Assembly: GCA_020631735.1 (NCBI GenBank) | Contig: CM036215.1 | Span: 17,262,346-17,326,345 of the forward strand | DNA length: 64,000 nt | Source: Saccharum officinarum | Taxonomy: Eukaryota; Streptophyta; Magnoliopsida; Poales; Poaceae | Direction of reading: 5' to 3' | Shown: positions 23,426 through 37,750 of the stretch, piece after piece | Layout of the letters: each line of letters starts with the position of its first letter | How positions within the stretch are numbered: the first letter of the stretch is position 1 | The notes under the pieces: model-generated | What the model saw: the letters and a program-made list of their open reading frames with translations, nothing else | Told to the model about the DNA's origin: nothing | Databases searched by the model: none | Translations under genes and position numbers: made by a program

Positions 23426-24774
23426 TGTCGGTACCAACAGTACGGGGGTACCACAGCTATCGCCAAAACACTGACAAAAACCGAGACCAGTAGAAAAGAT
23501 AGCCTGCTCGACGGGGTGCCTCGACCGCGTCCCGGCTCCGACTCGTACGAGGCCCGCTCGACGGGGTGCCTCGACCGCACCCCGGCTCCGACTCGTACGA
23601 GGCCCGCTCGACGGGGTGCCTCGACCGCACCCCGGCTCCGACTCGTACGAGGCCCGCTCGACGGGGTGCCTCGACCGCACCCCGGCTCCGACTCGTACGA
23701 GGCCCGCTCGACGGGGTGCCTCGACCGCACCCCGGCTCCGACTCGTACGAGGCCCGCTCGACGGGTGCCTCGACCGCACCCCGGCTCCGACTCGTACGAG
23801 GCCCGCTCGACGGGGTGCCTCGACCGCACCCCGGCTCCGACTCGTACGAGGCCCGCTCGACGGGGTGCCTCGACCGCACCTCGGCTCCGACTCGTACGAG
23901 GCCCGCTCGACGGGGCACCTCGACCACGCTCCGGCCCCTCGACGCCCTTTCTTTACCTACCCGGGACAAAAGCCATAGCATTCAATGCGGTTACCTACTA
24001 CCACCGACCGGCATGGCTACGGCATGGGACAACGCGGGAACAATACCCACGTCAAGTCTCACTGTTTTACCGCCCATCCCGTGATGGGAGGTGAAAGCCG
24101 TCACTGTATCCACCCTACCGCGCACTATTCACAATCGGTCGCCCTCGAGGGAGGATAAGACAAGGTCCGTCCCCCGCGATACCGGGGATTCGGCCTTATC
24201 CATCCGACCTCGACCCAGCCTCGACCCGGCCCCAACGCTCGACTTAGCTCGAAGGACGGTATGGCCTGGCACTCTGGGTCATTTCACCCTCTTGTCCCAT
24301 ACTGCGTCAGGATATCCAGGGATGGCCGGCCATCCCGAAGCCACGTCGCTACAGTCAACTCAACAGGAATCGACGACTCAAGCCTCCCCTCGACTTGGCC
24401 ACCTTTAGCCCTATAAAAAGGCAGGCCGGGGCGAACCGGAGGAGGCAGAGGACGAACAAGAAACATCACGGACAGACGAAACAACCATCCACCCAACCGA
24501 GCAACGAAAGCAGGAGATCAACATCTCAAGCAACCACCTTTCTCCTTTTTTTTTCTTTGAGACTTGGGCTCGACACCCTCTCTCGCCTGCTTGTAACCCC
24601 TACACGAGCACCCCGGTGCAAGGAAATACAAACCTCTTTTCCCCGCTGGACGTAGGGCCCCCTTTTGCCCGAACCAGGATAAACCCCCGTGTGTTCTCCT
24701 TGCATCACCATCCAGGAAAGAGTCACGCAGCATTTACTCGTTGGTTTAGGACCCCCTTGGTCCGAACACCGACA
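23426..24774 (+). repeat. Right (3') LTR, 1349 bp
   Basis: Nearly identical to the left LTR, but with one extra 50-bp minisatellite unit (array 23506-23940) and a few single-base indels, such as one T in the pyrimidine run near 24545. Confidence 0.93.
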
Positions 24775-25401
24775 ATATTCATACTCTAAAACTTTAGAGT
24801 ATCGTTTTAGACTATTGACCGCGGGTAGTCTAAACCCCTTTCTGTTGTTGTTGTTGGTACGAAGGAGAGGAGTACAACTGAAGAATGACACCATGCATGC
24901 ATCTGCAGCCATGCATGTGAGGCTCTGCCACGCCGAGGACAGATGCTGTTGCCACCCCCATCACTACACTGCAGTCAGTAACCATCCGATCCGGCAAGGC
25001 AACACGCTTGGCTTGGCCATCCAGGAAAGCCTTTTATCTCTTGCTGCAAAATGTATCAATGGCAGTTACTCCCTGATGTCAACCGCCCAGCTAACCACGC
25101 ACCCCATGCATGCCCCACGCCCCAGCCCAGCCCAGTCCTTCCCTTCGATCTCTTCTCTCTGCAACGAAAAGATAAACAATATTTCCAAACAAAAAAAAGA
25201 TGTCCTCTCCCTTGTCTTCATGTGAGCACCTTCCACACCACATGCTAATGCTGCAGAATCAGAGCTGTTGACATTCCACCCAGCACTGCTGATGCACCAA
25301 AATCAGGTGGTCAGAGTTCACATTGCGCCTCACCTACCACTGGGATCACCACAATGCTTGCTTGCTGGCATTATTGTAACAGGATGCAGGATTTCAACAA
25401 A

Positions 25402-25920
25402 GCCCTTGTTTAGTTCCCCCAATTCTCCCCAAATTTTACTATGCAAAAAGAAGATTCCCTGTCACATCAAAATGTCGGCAAATGCATTGAGTACTAAATA
25501 TTGATGAAATCAAAAACTAATTGCACAGTTTTGTTGTACTTTGTGAGATGAACATTTTAAGCCTAGTTAGTCAAAATTTGGATAATTTTTACTAAATACA
25601 AACGAAATGCTACAGGAATTCTGATACAGTGTTTTTCTCCCCAATTCACCGAACTAAGGTCTCGTTTAGTTCGGTGAATTGGAGAGAAAAACACTGTATC
25701 AGAATTCCTGTAGCATTTCGTTTGTATTTGGTAAAAATTATCCAAATTTTGACTAACTAGGCTTAAAATGTTCATCTCGCAAAGTACAACAAAATTGTGC
25801 AATTAGTTTTTGATTTCATCAACATTTAGTACTCCATGCATTTGCCGACATTTTGATGTGACAGAGAATCTTCTTTTTGCATAGTAAAATTTAGGGAGAA
25901 TTAGGGGAACTAAACAAGGC
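25402..25920. mobile_element. Near-perfect inverted duplication of a Tourist-like MITE (about 257-bp arms)
   Basis: 25402-25658 and 25667-25920 are inverted copies separated by about 8 bp (GGTCTCGT); only a few mismatches are seen. The outer ends GCCCTTGTTTAGTTCCCC and GGGGAACTAAACAAGGC are the GGCCTTGTTTAGTTC type of grass Tourist MITEs, and each arm resembles one MITE. A clean matching trinucleotide duplication is not seen. A transcript across it would fold into a long hairpin. Confidence 0.85.
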
Positions 25921-26050
25921 TAAACGAGGCCAAACGCATCGCAGAAAAAGGATGTCAGATGTCAGAAACAGACCAAAATGCTTCTGGTGATGCTTGTTGC
26001 AGCTATAGTTCAGTCACTGTCCAGAATTCAGAGGAGCAACCAACGATTGT

Positions 26051-26300
26051 AGCTGGCCCTGTTTAGTTGTAAAAAATTTTACAGAATTTTTCAAGATTTT
26101 CCGTCACATTGAATCTTTAGACGCATACATGAAACATTAAATATAAATAAAAAATAAAACAAATTACACAGTTTAGCCGAAATTCACGAGACGAATCTTT
26201 TAAGCTTAATTAGTTTATGATTGGACACTAATTGTCAAATAACAACGAAAATGCTACAATAGCATTTTGCAAAAATTTTCACCAACTAAAATGCTATTAG
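26051..26300. mobile_element. Tourist-like MITE with one decayed end
   Basis: Left end GGCCCTGTTTAGTTG. The interior has ACGCATACATGAAACATTAAA, CACGAGACGAATCTTTTAAG and TTAGTTTATGATTGGACAC, a standard grass MITE interior. The right end (TTTTCACCAACTAAA) lacks the last bases of the inverted repeat. Confidence 0.7.
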
Positions 26301-26802
26301 TCTATGATTTTGCAAAAATGCTACACCTGCAATGCCATTTTTACTCTGAAAACCAACTCTTTTACACCTCTCTTTTTTACTTTCAAAAGTGCACGAAAGA
26401 TCGGAAGTCTTCCCTATCCCTTTTTTGCTTGTGGATCCAGCCCTGAACTAACCATATAATCAACTTATATTATGGGCCCAAAAGGTTCGTCCGTGCATAC
26501 ATTGGGATCATTTTCTAGGTAACAAAATATGGAAACCAAAAAGCCAAAAAGATTTTGGGTTACACCAGGGGTAAAGAAAGTACACAGTGCTTCAAGAGTC
26601 AATAAAACTAAAGGATAAATGTTTTCAATAAAAAAATGGTAAAAGTCAGATAATGTAGGAACTCTTATAAAAAATCGTGCAATTAAGAATTAGAGAACAT
26701 ATAAAAAAAGTTAGACAATGTACAAAAATTACAGGGCCAAATGATCTCAAAAAATTATTAAATCCGAAACCAAGTCATGTCAACCATACTTTTTTCTTGC
26801 TG

Positions 26803-26836
26803 CGGGGGGTGTGGGGGTGGGGGTGGGGGTGGGGGG
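26803..26836 (+). repeat. Five-run G tract (G-quadruplex-prone)
   Basis: Five runs of 5-6 guanines are separated by one T or TGT. This exceeds the usual four-run, short-loop criterion for an intramolecular G-quadruplex. The surroundings are AT-rich with no gene. Confidence 0.85.
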
Positions 26837-26839
26837 ACG

Positions 26840-27629
26840 ATGTTGTGGGTTGATTAAGAACAAAAAACTTGGGATTCCCAGTAATGTATAACAATCGTTT
26901 GCGAAACTGAGAATATTGTATGCACCATTGAACACCTAGACAAAACATTGAATACTCACATAAATAGTAAATAGAGGACCTTAGTGCACCAATTTTAAAA
27001 AATCAAAGGAAAAAATTAAAAAAGAAAAAAGAAAAGGGGAATGAGTATATTAGGAACAATAAGGATATGTATATGTACACATCTCATACAATTTAGAAAC
27101 ACTGACATACATTAGGTTCCTTCTCTTACATGAAAAACATATACATTCAAATTGATACATCAACTTTCAACCGCTAAAAAGTACCTGATACAGAAATAAA
27201 GCAGGACCTTCTATCCAATTAGTGTGAAGTTATCTGCATTATCTTAATATACGTAAATGTCAAGGGCTGCCTTCAGTGAAAGAATAGGTGCAAAGCTTGG
27301 GATAGTTGAAAGCCAGGAAAGCTTCAAAAATTAGGTATAACCTATTTCGACCAAAAATGTCCAAATTCAGTTAAAAAAATTTGGCAATGCCATTGATATA
27401 AGATCTATCAGGATGCGGATTGCATACTCACCAAAATGGGCAGCGTCAGTAACTTCACCACGATAACATTGTAAACTACTAAACTTTTTGGATTAGGATC
27501 AGTCTGTACGGTACCACCTCAGAACAAGAGGTTTGGTAGTATAGATCGCACTTGTCCACAGAAACCTCAAGTACCGAAGTATGAGCATTGATAGAAGCAA
27601 TTATCACGAATGGGTTTCGAGTTCAGACT
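26840..27629. other. Intergenic/3' flank of the P-loop ATPase gene
   Basis: AT-rich sequence with no element ends or ORFs seen. The part nearest 27630 should contain the 3'-UTR of the minus-strand ATPase gene. Confidence 0.5.
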
Positions 27630-31509
<3,880 letters not shown>

Positions 31510-31572
31510 CGCGCGGCAAACTACTGCCGGCGCCGGGGAGCGAGCGGTTGCGCCGTGTCGGGACAGGAACGG

Positions 31573-31965
31573 GATGGATAACGTTTTGCTTCCCCTTGCC
31601 TTCGCGCGGTTTTTCTCCTCCCAACTAAATGTGGGCCCAATTGCTTGAACAAAGTGAATATGGGCCTAATTTCGCTGGTGAATCCTCAGGGCCCAAAAAC
31701 ACATCGGCCCGTTACAGGAAGAATCATAAGCAGCGCACTAGGGTTCATCAAAAGGGCTACGAATAAGAATCAGTGAATCCACAGTCATAACAGAAATTAT
31801 ATATAGGATTATTGACCCTCCTTGCGTCCGAAAGATTGCTACACAGAACAGGTGAAACCGGAGGATAGCTACACGTACATTCATTTACAACCAGTACTTG
31901 TGAGGATGCAAAGCATGTTGGATATTTAAAGCCTAAAAGACTAGGGAGAAAACCCATTATAGCTA
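31573..31965. repeat. Segmental duplicate of 56036-56515 (Myb-like gene 3' flank / ATPase promoter)
   Basis: Colinear similarity with 56036-56515 covers GACGTTTTGCTTCCCCTT-like, GTGAATATGGGCCTAATTTC, AGAAATTATATATAGG and GGATATTAAAGCCTAAAAGA-type blocks. The other copy has a TA microsatellite at the position of the GCGCACTAGGGTTCATC segment here. The match ends near 31965, where a transposon-like insertion begins. Confidence 0.82.
31580..31715 (-). promoter_or_regulatory. Promoter region of the ATPase gene with clustered TGGGCC/GGCCCA elements
   Basis: Within 200 bp upstream of the ATG there are GTGGGCCCAA (31631), ATGGGCCTAA (31660), AGGGCCCAAA (31688) and CGGCCC (31705). TGGGCC/GGCCCA 'site II' elements bind TCP-type factors and are common upstream of plastid and growth-related genes. 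Three are retained in the duplicated copy at 56.10-56.17 kb. Confidence 0.5.
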
Positions 31966-31969
31966 CACA

Positions 31970-33400
31970 TTCGATAGGACGGACAAACTCCGACCCGCCC
32001 ACGCCCGTACATACCGTCCACATGCGTGCCTCTTGAAAAATATCAGTCACCCGTTCCTCTCTCTTGTCCACATGCGCACTCTAGAAAATATCAGCCATCG
32101 CTCCTCTCTCTCGTGCCTACCTGCCTCCGCTTCTTCTCACTCTCACGTGCTTTCAGCGCTACTCCTTCCATCTCTCTCTAGCTGCGGTGCGGGCAAGTGT
32201 CCTGGTGCAGCAGCCTCGGCATGGCCTTAGCACGAGTGGGCCATAAAGCAGAGGCCCGAGTGGCCCTCTACACGGCGGCGCAACAGCGTCGACGACCCCA
32301 ATCACGGGTGGACTAGTGCGGCAGGCCTGACATGAGTGGCTCCCCGACGGATCTGGCTCCCTCTTCTAGTCGTGCGGGCGCTGCCTACAAGCGCCGACAG
32401 GCTGCTGTCTCCGGTGAACTCCACATGTCGACGAGCCTCCCATGAAAAGCGCATGTTGCAAGCGTATGTTTCAAGTGTTTCTGATGTTTTAGAAGTATGT
32501 TGCAAATGCTTCATAGAGATGTTGTAAAAGTAGAATTTTGCACATGTTGCATATGTTGCAAGTGTTTTCAGATAAATGTTGCAAGCATTTTTTAAAATGT
32601 TTCATCTATTTTAGACATTTGTTTGCAAGCATTTTTTATATGGATGTTGCATAAGTTTCACACATATGTTGCAAGAGTATGTTCTAAATATTTCATCTAT
32701 TTCAGTCTTATGTTGCAGCAAGTGTTTTCATGTTGCAAGTTGTAAGTGTTTTATTTGAAAGTTGCATATGTTGCACTGACTATACACATATGTTGTAAGT
32801 GTATGTTTCAAATGTTTCGAAGTATGTTGCAATTATTTTATCTGGATGTTGTATATGTTGTAGTGGCTATACATATATATATGTTGCAAGCATATGTTTT
32901 AAATGTTTCACCTATTTCAGACGTATGTTGCAACAAGTGCGTCATGTTACAAGTGTTTTCATTAGCAGGCACGGGAAACGAGCGTAAATGGAGGCGGTCC
33001 CGCGTGCATGCGCAGCAGCATGGCGTGCGTAGGCACGCTAACAACAGCAGGCACATGCGGGCACGTGCAGCAGGCGCGTGCGAAGTACTAGAAAATATTG
33101 TACTTGTAGCTGGGGTCTACGATAATGGCCGGTTGCAGCTCCCATGTTTCGGTGACCATGCATCACTGGAGACTGGCCACCCGTGTTTGCTTCCCGCTCA
33201 AAAATTATGAACATGCAAGCGTGTGCAGCAGCAGTATGCGCAGCAGGCAGGCAGCATGCGTAGGCGCGCAGCAGCAGCAGGCGCATGCGGGCGCGTGCAA
33301 CAGGCTGGGTAGGCGGCAACAGCATGCGCATCAGGCAAGGCAGGCACAGGCATCCGGACGGGGGCTAGCGTCCGGATGTCCAGGCCCTAGCCACGCCGAT
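31970..33400. mobile_element. TGTTGCA-rich non-autonomous DNA element inside the duplicated Myb-like remnant
   Basis: This 1.4-kb block interrupts the alignment between 31.57-33.6 kb and 56.04-57.3 kb, as an insertion would. 32440-32970 is a chain of degenerate TATGTTGCAAGTGTTTCA-type repeats; 33000-33330 holds GC-rich AGCAGGCGCATGCGGGC repeats, duplicated internally; the right border has CATCCGGACGGGGGCTAGCG. The element at 59.1-60.1 kb has the same components in reverse. The superfamily is uncertain (Mutator-like possible), and no target duplication was found here. Confidence 0.5.
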
Positions 33401-33404
33401 TCAG

Positions 33405-33598
33405 TGATGGCCGGTGGCAAATGATCAACCCCATTCTTCGGGCTTTCTGGAGTAGGTGCTGAGCAGGTGAAGGATCCACATCATTATTGGTGATCTAGTT
33501 GAACATTATTTCCAACTTATCCTCATGTTGTAGGGCGTCATTTCGATATCTACCACCTAACACCTCCTACCAGTAATGAAAAGGAAAAGGATGTTAGT
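33405..33598 (-). pseudogene. Broken copy of the Myb/SANT-like gene (start of exon 2 and intron edge)
   Basis: The minus strand aligns with 57165-57325, including the acceptor (CATTACTGGTAG) and the exon 2 start with CTACAACATGAGGATAAGTT, AATGTTC and GTGGATCCTTCACC. It has an in-frame TAG where the intact gene has a Tyr codon, plus indels that shift the frame. The remainder of exon 2 is missing and replaced by a transposon. Exon 1 is not seen. Confidence 0.82.
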
Positions 33599-33599
33599 C

Positions 33600-34480
33600 A
33601 CTAAACTTTTTGGGTGATTTTCGTGCTTCTAATTTGGTGAGTCTTTGGCACATTTTTTAGAGTCTTTGGGATCTTTGGAACATATCTAAATCATGTTTTG
33701 AAGCCCAGCTTCTAATCTCTTGTTTCCAAGCCCCAAAACTCTCCTGTCCAAGCCTCTTTTGGTGATTTTATTGGAGATCTTTAAGCTGAAGGTTTTGGGT
33801 TGTTCTTTATTGCTTTTAAGGTGCTATGAGTGTTTGGTAACTTATCTAGCCGTTGGTTTTCACTGATTTCCTATGAGCACCTAGAAATTATCATTTGGAT
33901 GATTCTTGACAAAACCCAAATTTGAGAGAGGGTTGTGACATTCCTATTTAAGCTTTGATCTTTCTAACTTGATATCTGATGGAAGGTGTGTGCAAAGTTT
34001 CAACTCTTTTTTAGCTTGTTTGAATGGATTTTGTATTTTTCTTGGAGAGGATTTAGGTGAAAACATCAAAATCAGTCGAGGCTGGTTTACAAAATCAGCC
34101 AGGTCAATTTTTCCAATTTTCTTCAATTAAGCTTGTTTTTGGTGGAGATGTTTATTACAATGATATAAACCTCTACAAAAATTTCACGGTATTTGGAGGT
34201 CGATTGATTGACTTTTGACATTTTCTTTCCAAGTTTATAGGCTGAAAACAGCAAAACCAACTAGTCGGTTTTAAATTTGTTCGGATTTACTGATTTAGTC
34301 TTTTTTGCCTCTGATCGCTTTCGTATCTATCTAGACTATTTTCTAGGGTTTGTAAGTCTACTGTGACTACTGGATCTTGGCTAGTACTTCTCAAAGTGGT
34401 TTGTGGGTAACAATTGGGACATTGCCAAAATGCATATTGCTTCTCTACTCGGCTGGAGAATTTTTGAGGCTCCCATTCAC
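33600..34480. other. No gene seen; probably retroelement-derived flank
   Basis: AT-rich, TTTTGGT-containing sequence without an ORF. It leads directly into the gag-like remnant. Confidence 0.4.
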
Positions 34481-34489
34481 ACCCGCTTT

Positions 34490-35530
34490 GGTTGCCATTT
34501 TGGTCCTTTAGCACTCATGATACCTTTGATCAAGAGGATAATGAAGAGAAAGAAAAGGACGAGGAGGACGAGAATAAAAAGAGCATAGCATTCAAAGCCT
34601 TCTCAACCAAAAGTAATGAGAACAAAGAAGAGATAAGTGATGATGAGGAAGATAGCTCAAGCTTAAGCATTGATGACGAAGAAATGAATCTTTGTGAAAA
34701 GATTGGGAAAACTCATGATGAAGAAGGGATTTGGGAGTGGAAGAATAAGATCTTCATCAAGGAGGAAGGAATAAAGGAGATGCAATGATTTTGGGGAATT
34801 TGGTCATCTCATAGCTAATTATTGGCCCAACAAGAAGAAGTCCTCCAAGAAAAACAAGAGCAAGAACAAGGAGGACAAGGAAGGCTAAAGCTTGAGCTTC
34901 AAGAAGAAGAAGAAGAAGAAGAAGAGGCATGCATATTGTGTCGTGTGGGATTTCGATGCCTCCATAAGTGAAGATGAGGAGAAGACACGATCCAAGTCAT
35001 TGGAGGGCATTGCCATCAACAAGAATATCTCCATCTTGAACACACCATAGTGCCTCATGGCCAAGGGTCCAAAGGTACAATTTGATGAGAGCATTGTTAG
35101 TGAGAGTGAGGAAGGAACCCTTCAAGGAGGAACTCATCGAACTTTTGCAAGAGGTCCTTGCCATTATGAAGAGGGAGGTATCCAAAGAATTATGCATGAG
35201 GCACAAAGCTCTTGAGCAATTCGAGGAGCATATGACAAAGAGGCTCTACTCAACACTCATGAGAAGCTTAAGAATGCTCACTCTTCTCTTCTTGCTCAAA
35301 GGAATGAGCCTATTAGAAAAGCAAGCATAGGAGTCACTTGTGATTTAATTGATGATTCTATTTATGCTCCTGTTGTTGTTGCTACTAGCAAAGCTACTCC
35401 CTTAAGTTATGGATTCACTATTGATTCATCTCTCCTTGTGGAGAATGATACCCTAAATATGGAGATAGATGAAGTCACCCATGCACTAAGCAAACCTTAA
35501 ATCACGCTTGTGCAATGCTTCAGGAGCCAA
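34490..35530 (+). pseudogene. Degenerate Copia (Sirevirus-like) gag remnant, plus strand
   Basis: 34492-34788 encodes an acidic segment including SIAFKAFSTKSNENKEEISD and EEDSSSLSIDDEEMNLCEKI, typical of the region before the zinc knuckle in plant Copia gag. After stops and frameshifts it resumes with a Glu/Lys-rich run, then SEDEEKTRSKS, LNTPCLMAKGPKVQFDE (35040-35085) and DKEALLNTHEKLKNAHSSLL (about 35230-35290), a coiled-coil segment. No intact zinc knuckle or pol domain is found. It is opposite in orientation to the large Copia element at 41.7-54.9 kb. Confidence 0.65.
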
Positions 35531-35599
35531 TAGGAACCTTATTCTCTAGTGCACTTCTTTTGGGAAGCACTAGATAAATCCGGTGGTCTTCAAATACTT

Positions 35600-36230
35600 C
35601 TATAGAAATTTGTTGCTTGTTCCCTAAGCTCTGATGATGGTTCTATTCAAGCACCAGAGTTATCCAATGACTGCAGAAAGCCCCCGCCAAAGCCTAAGCT
35701 CTGGTGCTCTGCAAAGAGCACTGCCAAAGAATTCTAGTGGCAGGCTCCGTGCAGCCACTGTTCAGTTAGTTTTCTTCATGTCAATCGACCGCCAAAATCA
35801 CATATGGCCATGCAAGGTGCCATTTTACTTACATGCATCATCAACAATGTCTTCACCAATGTTTCATCAAGGGGCTTCGCCATCAACTTTGGCATCACTG
35901 GCATCACCTTCACCATCAATTTGGAGCGAGGGGATCGCCATCATCAACACCGACATCCTCAACTTCGTCTTCACCATCAATTTGGAGCAGGGAGATAACA
36001 TCGGCATCTTTGACCCTCCTTCATCATCAATTTGGAGTGGGGGAAGGGCAGGAAGGAGGGTCATCAATGACATCTACATGCAACAACAACCACTCTTACA
36101 TCATATACTTCAAGTATGCGGAAGATTTTGTCAGAAGCACCAACCAAGAAGGGCTGGTGAGGAATGCATTGGACAAGCAATCTACCCAAAGGCGCAACCT
36201 TACCTGGCACCCATGAGCGAAAGTTTTTAA
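35600..36230. repeat. Repeat-derived segment with CATCAATTTGGAG reiterations
   Basis: CACCATCAATTTGGAGCGAG-type phrases recur several times between 35910 and 36050, with short spacers encoding no recognisable protein. Small open frames in three frames are by-products of the repetition. Confidence 0.4.
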
Positions 36231-37335
36231 AGATGTGTCACGGTCGTCTACAACTACTTCACCTACATCGACTACTTTGATTGCATCAACTTGTTCGACG
36301 AAGGCTCACTTATGAAGCGAAGCTATCAAGGACTCGAGAATAGGTAAAGGAGCAAGCTACCAAAGGCAAAGATTGAAGGTTCGAGCAAAGTTTTGCCAAA
36401 CACTAGACGAAGATAAAAACATTTCTACATGACGTTCATATAGATGAGAGTCATGTGCATACTCTTTTCCTCCATAACCTTTTTCCAACAAGGTTTTTGG
36501 GATGGAGTTGTTACTGAGGCGCACACGGATGGGTTGTGAAGACCGGTCCTTGCAGCCGAGTCCGAGTTGTAATTGGGCCACACTAAGTTGTGTTCAACTA
36601 TTGGGTCTTGTACTTCCAATTAAATCTAACGAGCTGACAAGCTACTACTGGGGTGTATCATATATTAGGGACCCCATTAGAGCATTTCTAGGAGTTTTTA
36701 AAACAATTCCTTAGTTTTATTTTTTAGTAAAAGAGAAAAAGTGCCCTCCAATAGAGCTCCTTAAAAATAAAAAGTTGCCAAATAACCACTTCAACTCATA
36801 AGTTTCTACAGTCGAGAGGAACTTCGTATCCACTTCCCATACGGCATTTTCCTCGAGAGATCAGATTAAATTGGATACATAAATAAATTAAGAAAATAAA
36901 GGATTTCTAAGGAGAAAATGGCAAGAGACAAAGAAACTATTAAAAAAGGTTTGTTTGGTTAGAAATAGTTCAGGTTTCCCAATGATAAATCATTTAAGAA
37001 GCTATTACATGAGACTGTTGGAGAAGAACAAAATTTAAAGTTGTTATTTCTTTTGTTAACTTGCTAGATCTATTAGTTTAGTAAGTATATTATACCAAAC
37101 TCCTTGAGACACTCTTATGGTGTTGTTTGAAAATGTTTAGGGCCCATTTGTAGCCCTACTACCCTAGAGTCTTCCTTTTGTAAATATAAGCTCAATTAGG
37201 GGAAAGAATGAAAACCTTTTCCTCTCACCTCCCTATAAAAGGAGAAGGAAGGTGAGGACCCTTAGCTCTTTATTCATTTGGCACTATCTCACTTGCTCTT
37301 TACTCCCACGTCTCACTGCTCGGTCCTAGACCAAT
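36231..37335 (+). repeat. Probable decayed LTR sequence
   Basis: It contains LTR-like phrases: CATAACCTTTTTCCAACAAGG (about 36473), GTTTTTGGGATGGAGTTGTT and, farther on, CCCTATAAAAGGAGAAGG (about 37231) followed by ACCCTTAGCTCTTTATTC. The TATA-like box and lack of ORFs fit a promoter-bearing LTR. The ends are not defined. Confidence 0.4.
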
Positions 37336-37392
37336 ACATATCTATAAGAGCAACTCCAACGGCCTTGGTCCTAGACCAATACACATCTATAA

Positions 37393-37747
37393 GAGCAATT
37401 CCAACTGCCTTTCTAAACTCATTTGTGAAGCTATTTTTAACCATTGTGGCAAAAATAGAGTCCAACAGCCTTTCTATCTTGTTTTCCTTTTTCCCGGTAT
37501 CCCGGCAAATTTGTTGTCCATATTTCCCAAGTGGCTCTTGCTCGCTATCCCGGCACCGTGCGACACCTGTGGTTACATGCACCCCTGGACGAATGCTAAT
37601 AAGATGAAAAATCAGATGTCATGCCAGTTTTAAATATATATAGGAAATTTTTACCTAGTCTGTTATAGAACTCTACTTTTTAAAAGGGTTTTTCATTTTA
37701 CATAATGACTAAATCTTGCAATTTAGAATACAATGTTAAAGTTGCTC
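37393..37747. mobile_element. TAA-flanked MITE (355 bp), PIF/Harbinger type
   Basis: Left end GAGCAATTCCAAC at 37393 and right end GTTGCTC at 37747 are inverted, with TAA at 37390-37392 and 37748-37750. Just left of it, about 50 bp including the terminus (TATAAGAGCAACTCCAACGG at about 37342) is tandemly duplicated. Confidence 0.7.
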
Positions 37748-37750
37748 TAA

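Larger units (their letters stand above)
16298..24774 (+). mobile_element. Young non-autonomous LTR retrotransposon (8477 bp)
   Basis: It has two near-identical LTRs beginning TGTCGGTACC and ending CACCGACA, with 5-bp target duplications ATATT at 16293-16297 and 24775-24779. A primer-binding-like TGGCGCGCCAGGTAGGGG follows the left LTR, and a purine-rich AGGCTCGGGGGCTAC precedes the right LTR, which sets the sense strand as plus. No capsid, protease, reverse transcriptase, RNase H or integrase motif was recognised in the 5.8-kb interior on either strand. Instead it holds a spliced antisense gene and three 498-bp tandem repeats. LTR differences are limited to a few single-base indels and one minisatellite unit, so insertion is recent. 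Movement would need proteins supplied in trans, probably by a Gypsy-type partner (inference). Confidence 0.93.
15908..24830. mobile_element. TAA-flanked (PIF/Harbinger-type) MITE, split by an LTR retrotransposon
   Basis: Left end GACTACCCGC at 15908 and right end GCGGGTAGTC ending at 24830 form an inverted repeat flanked by TAA (15905-15907 and 24831-24833). The two halves (15908-16297 and 24780-24830) total about 441 bp once the LTR element and one duplicated ATATT are removed. The interior carries repeated CCTCTATA/ACTCTATA phrases. This fixes the order of insertions: MITE first, LTR element later. Confidence 0.8.
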
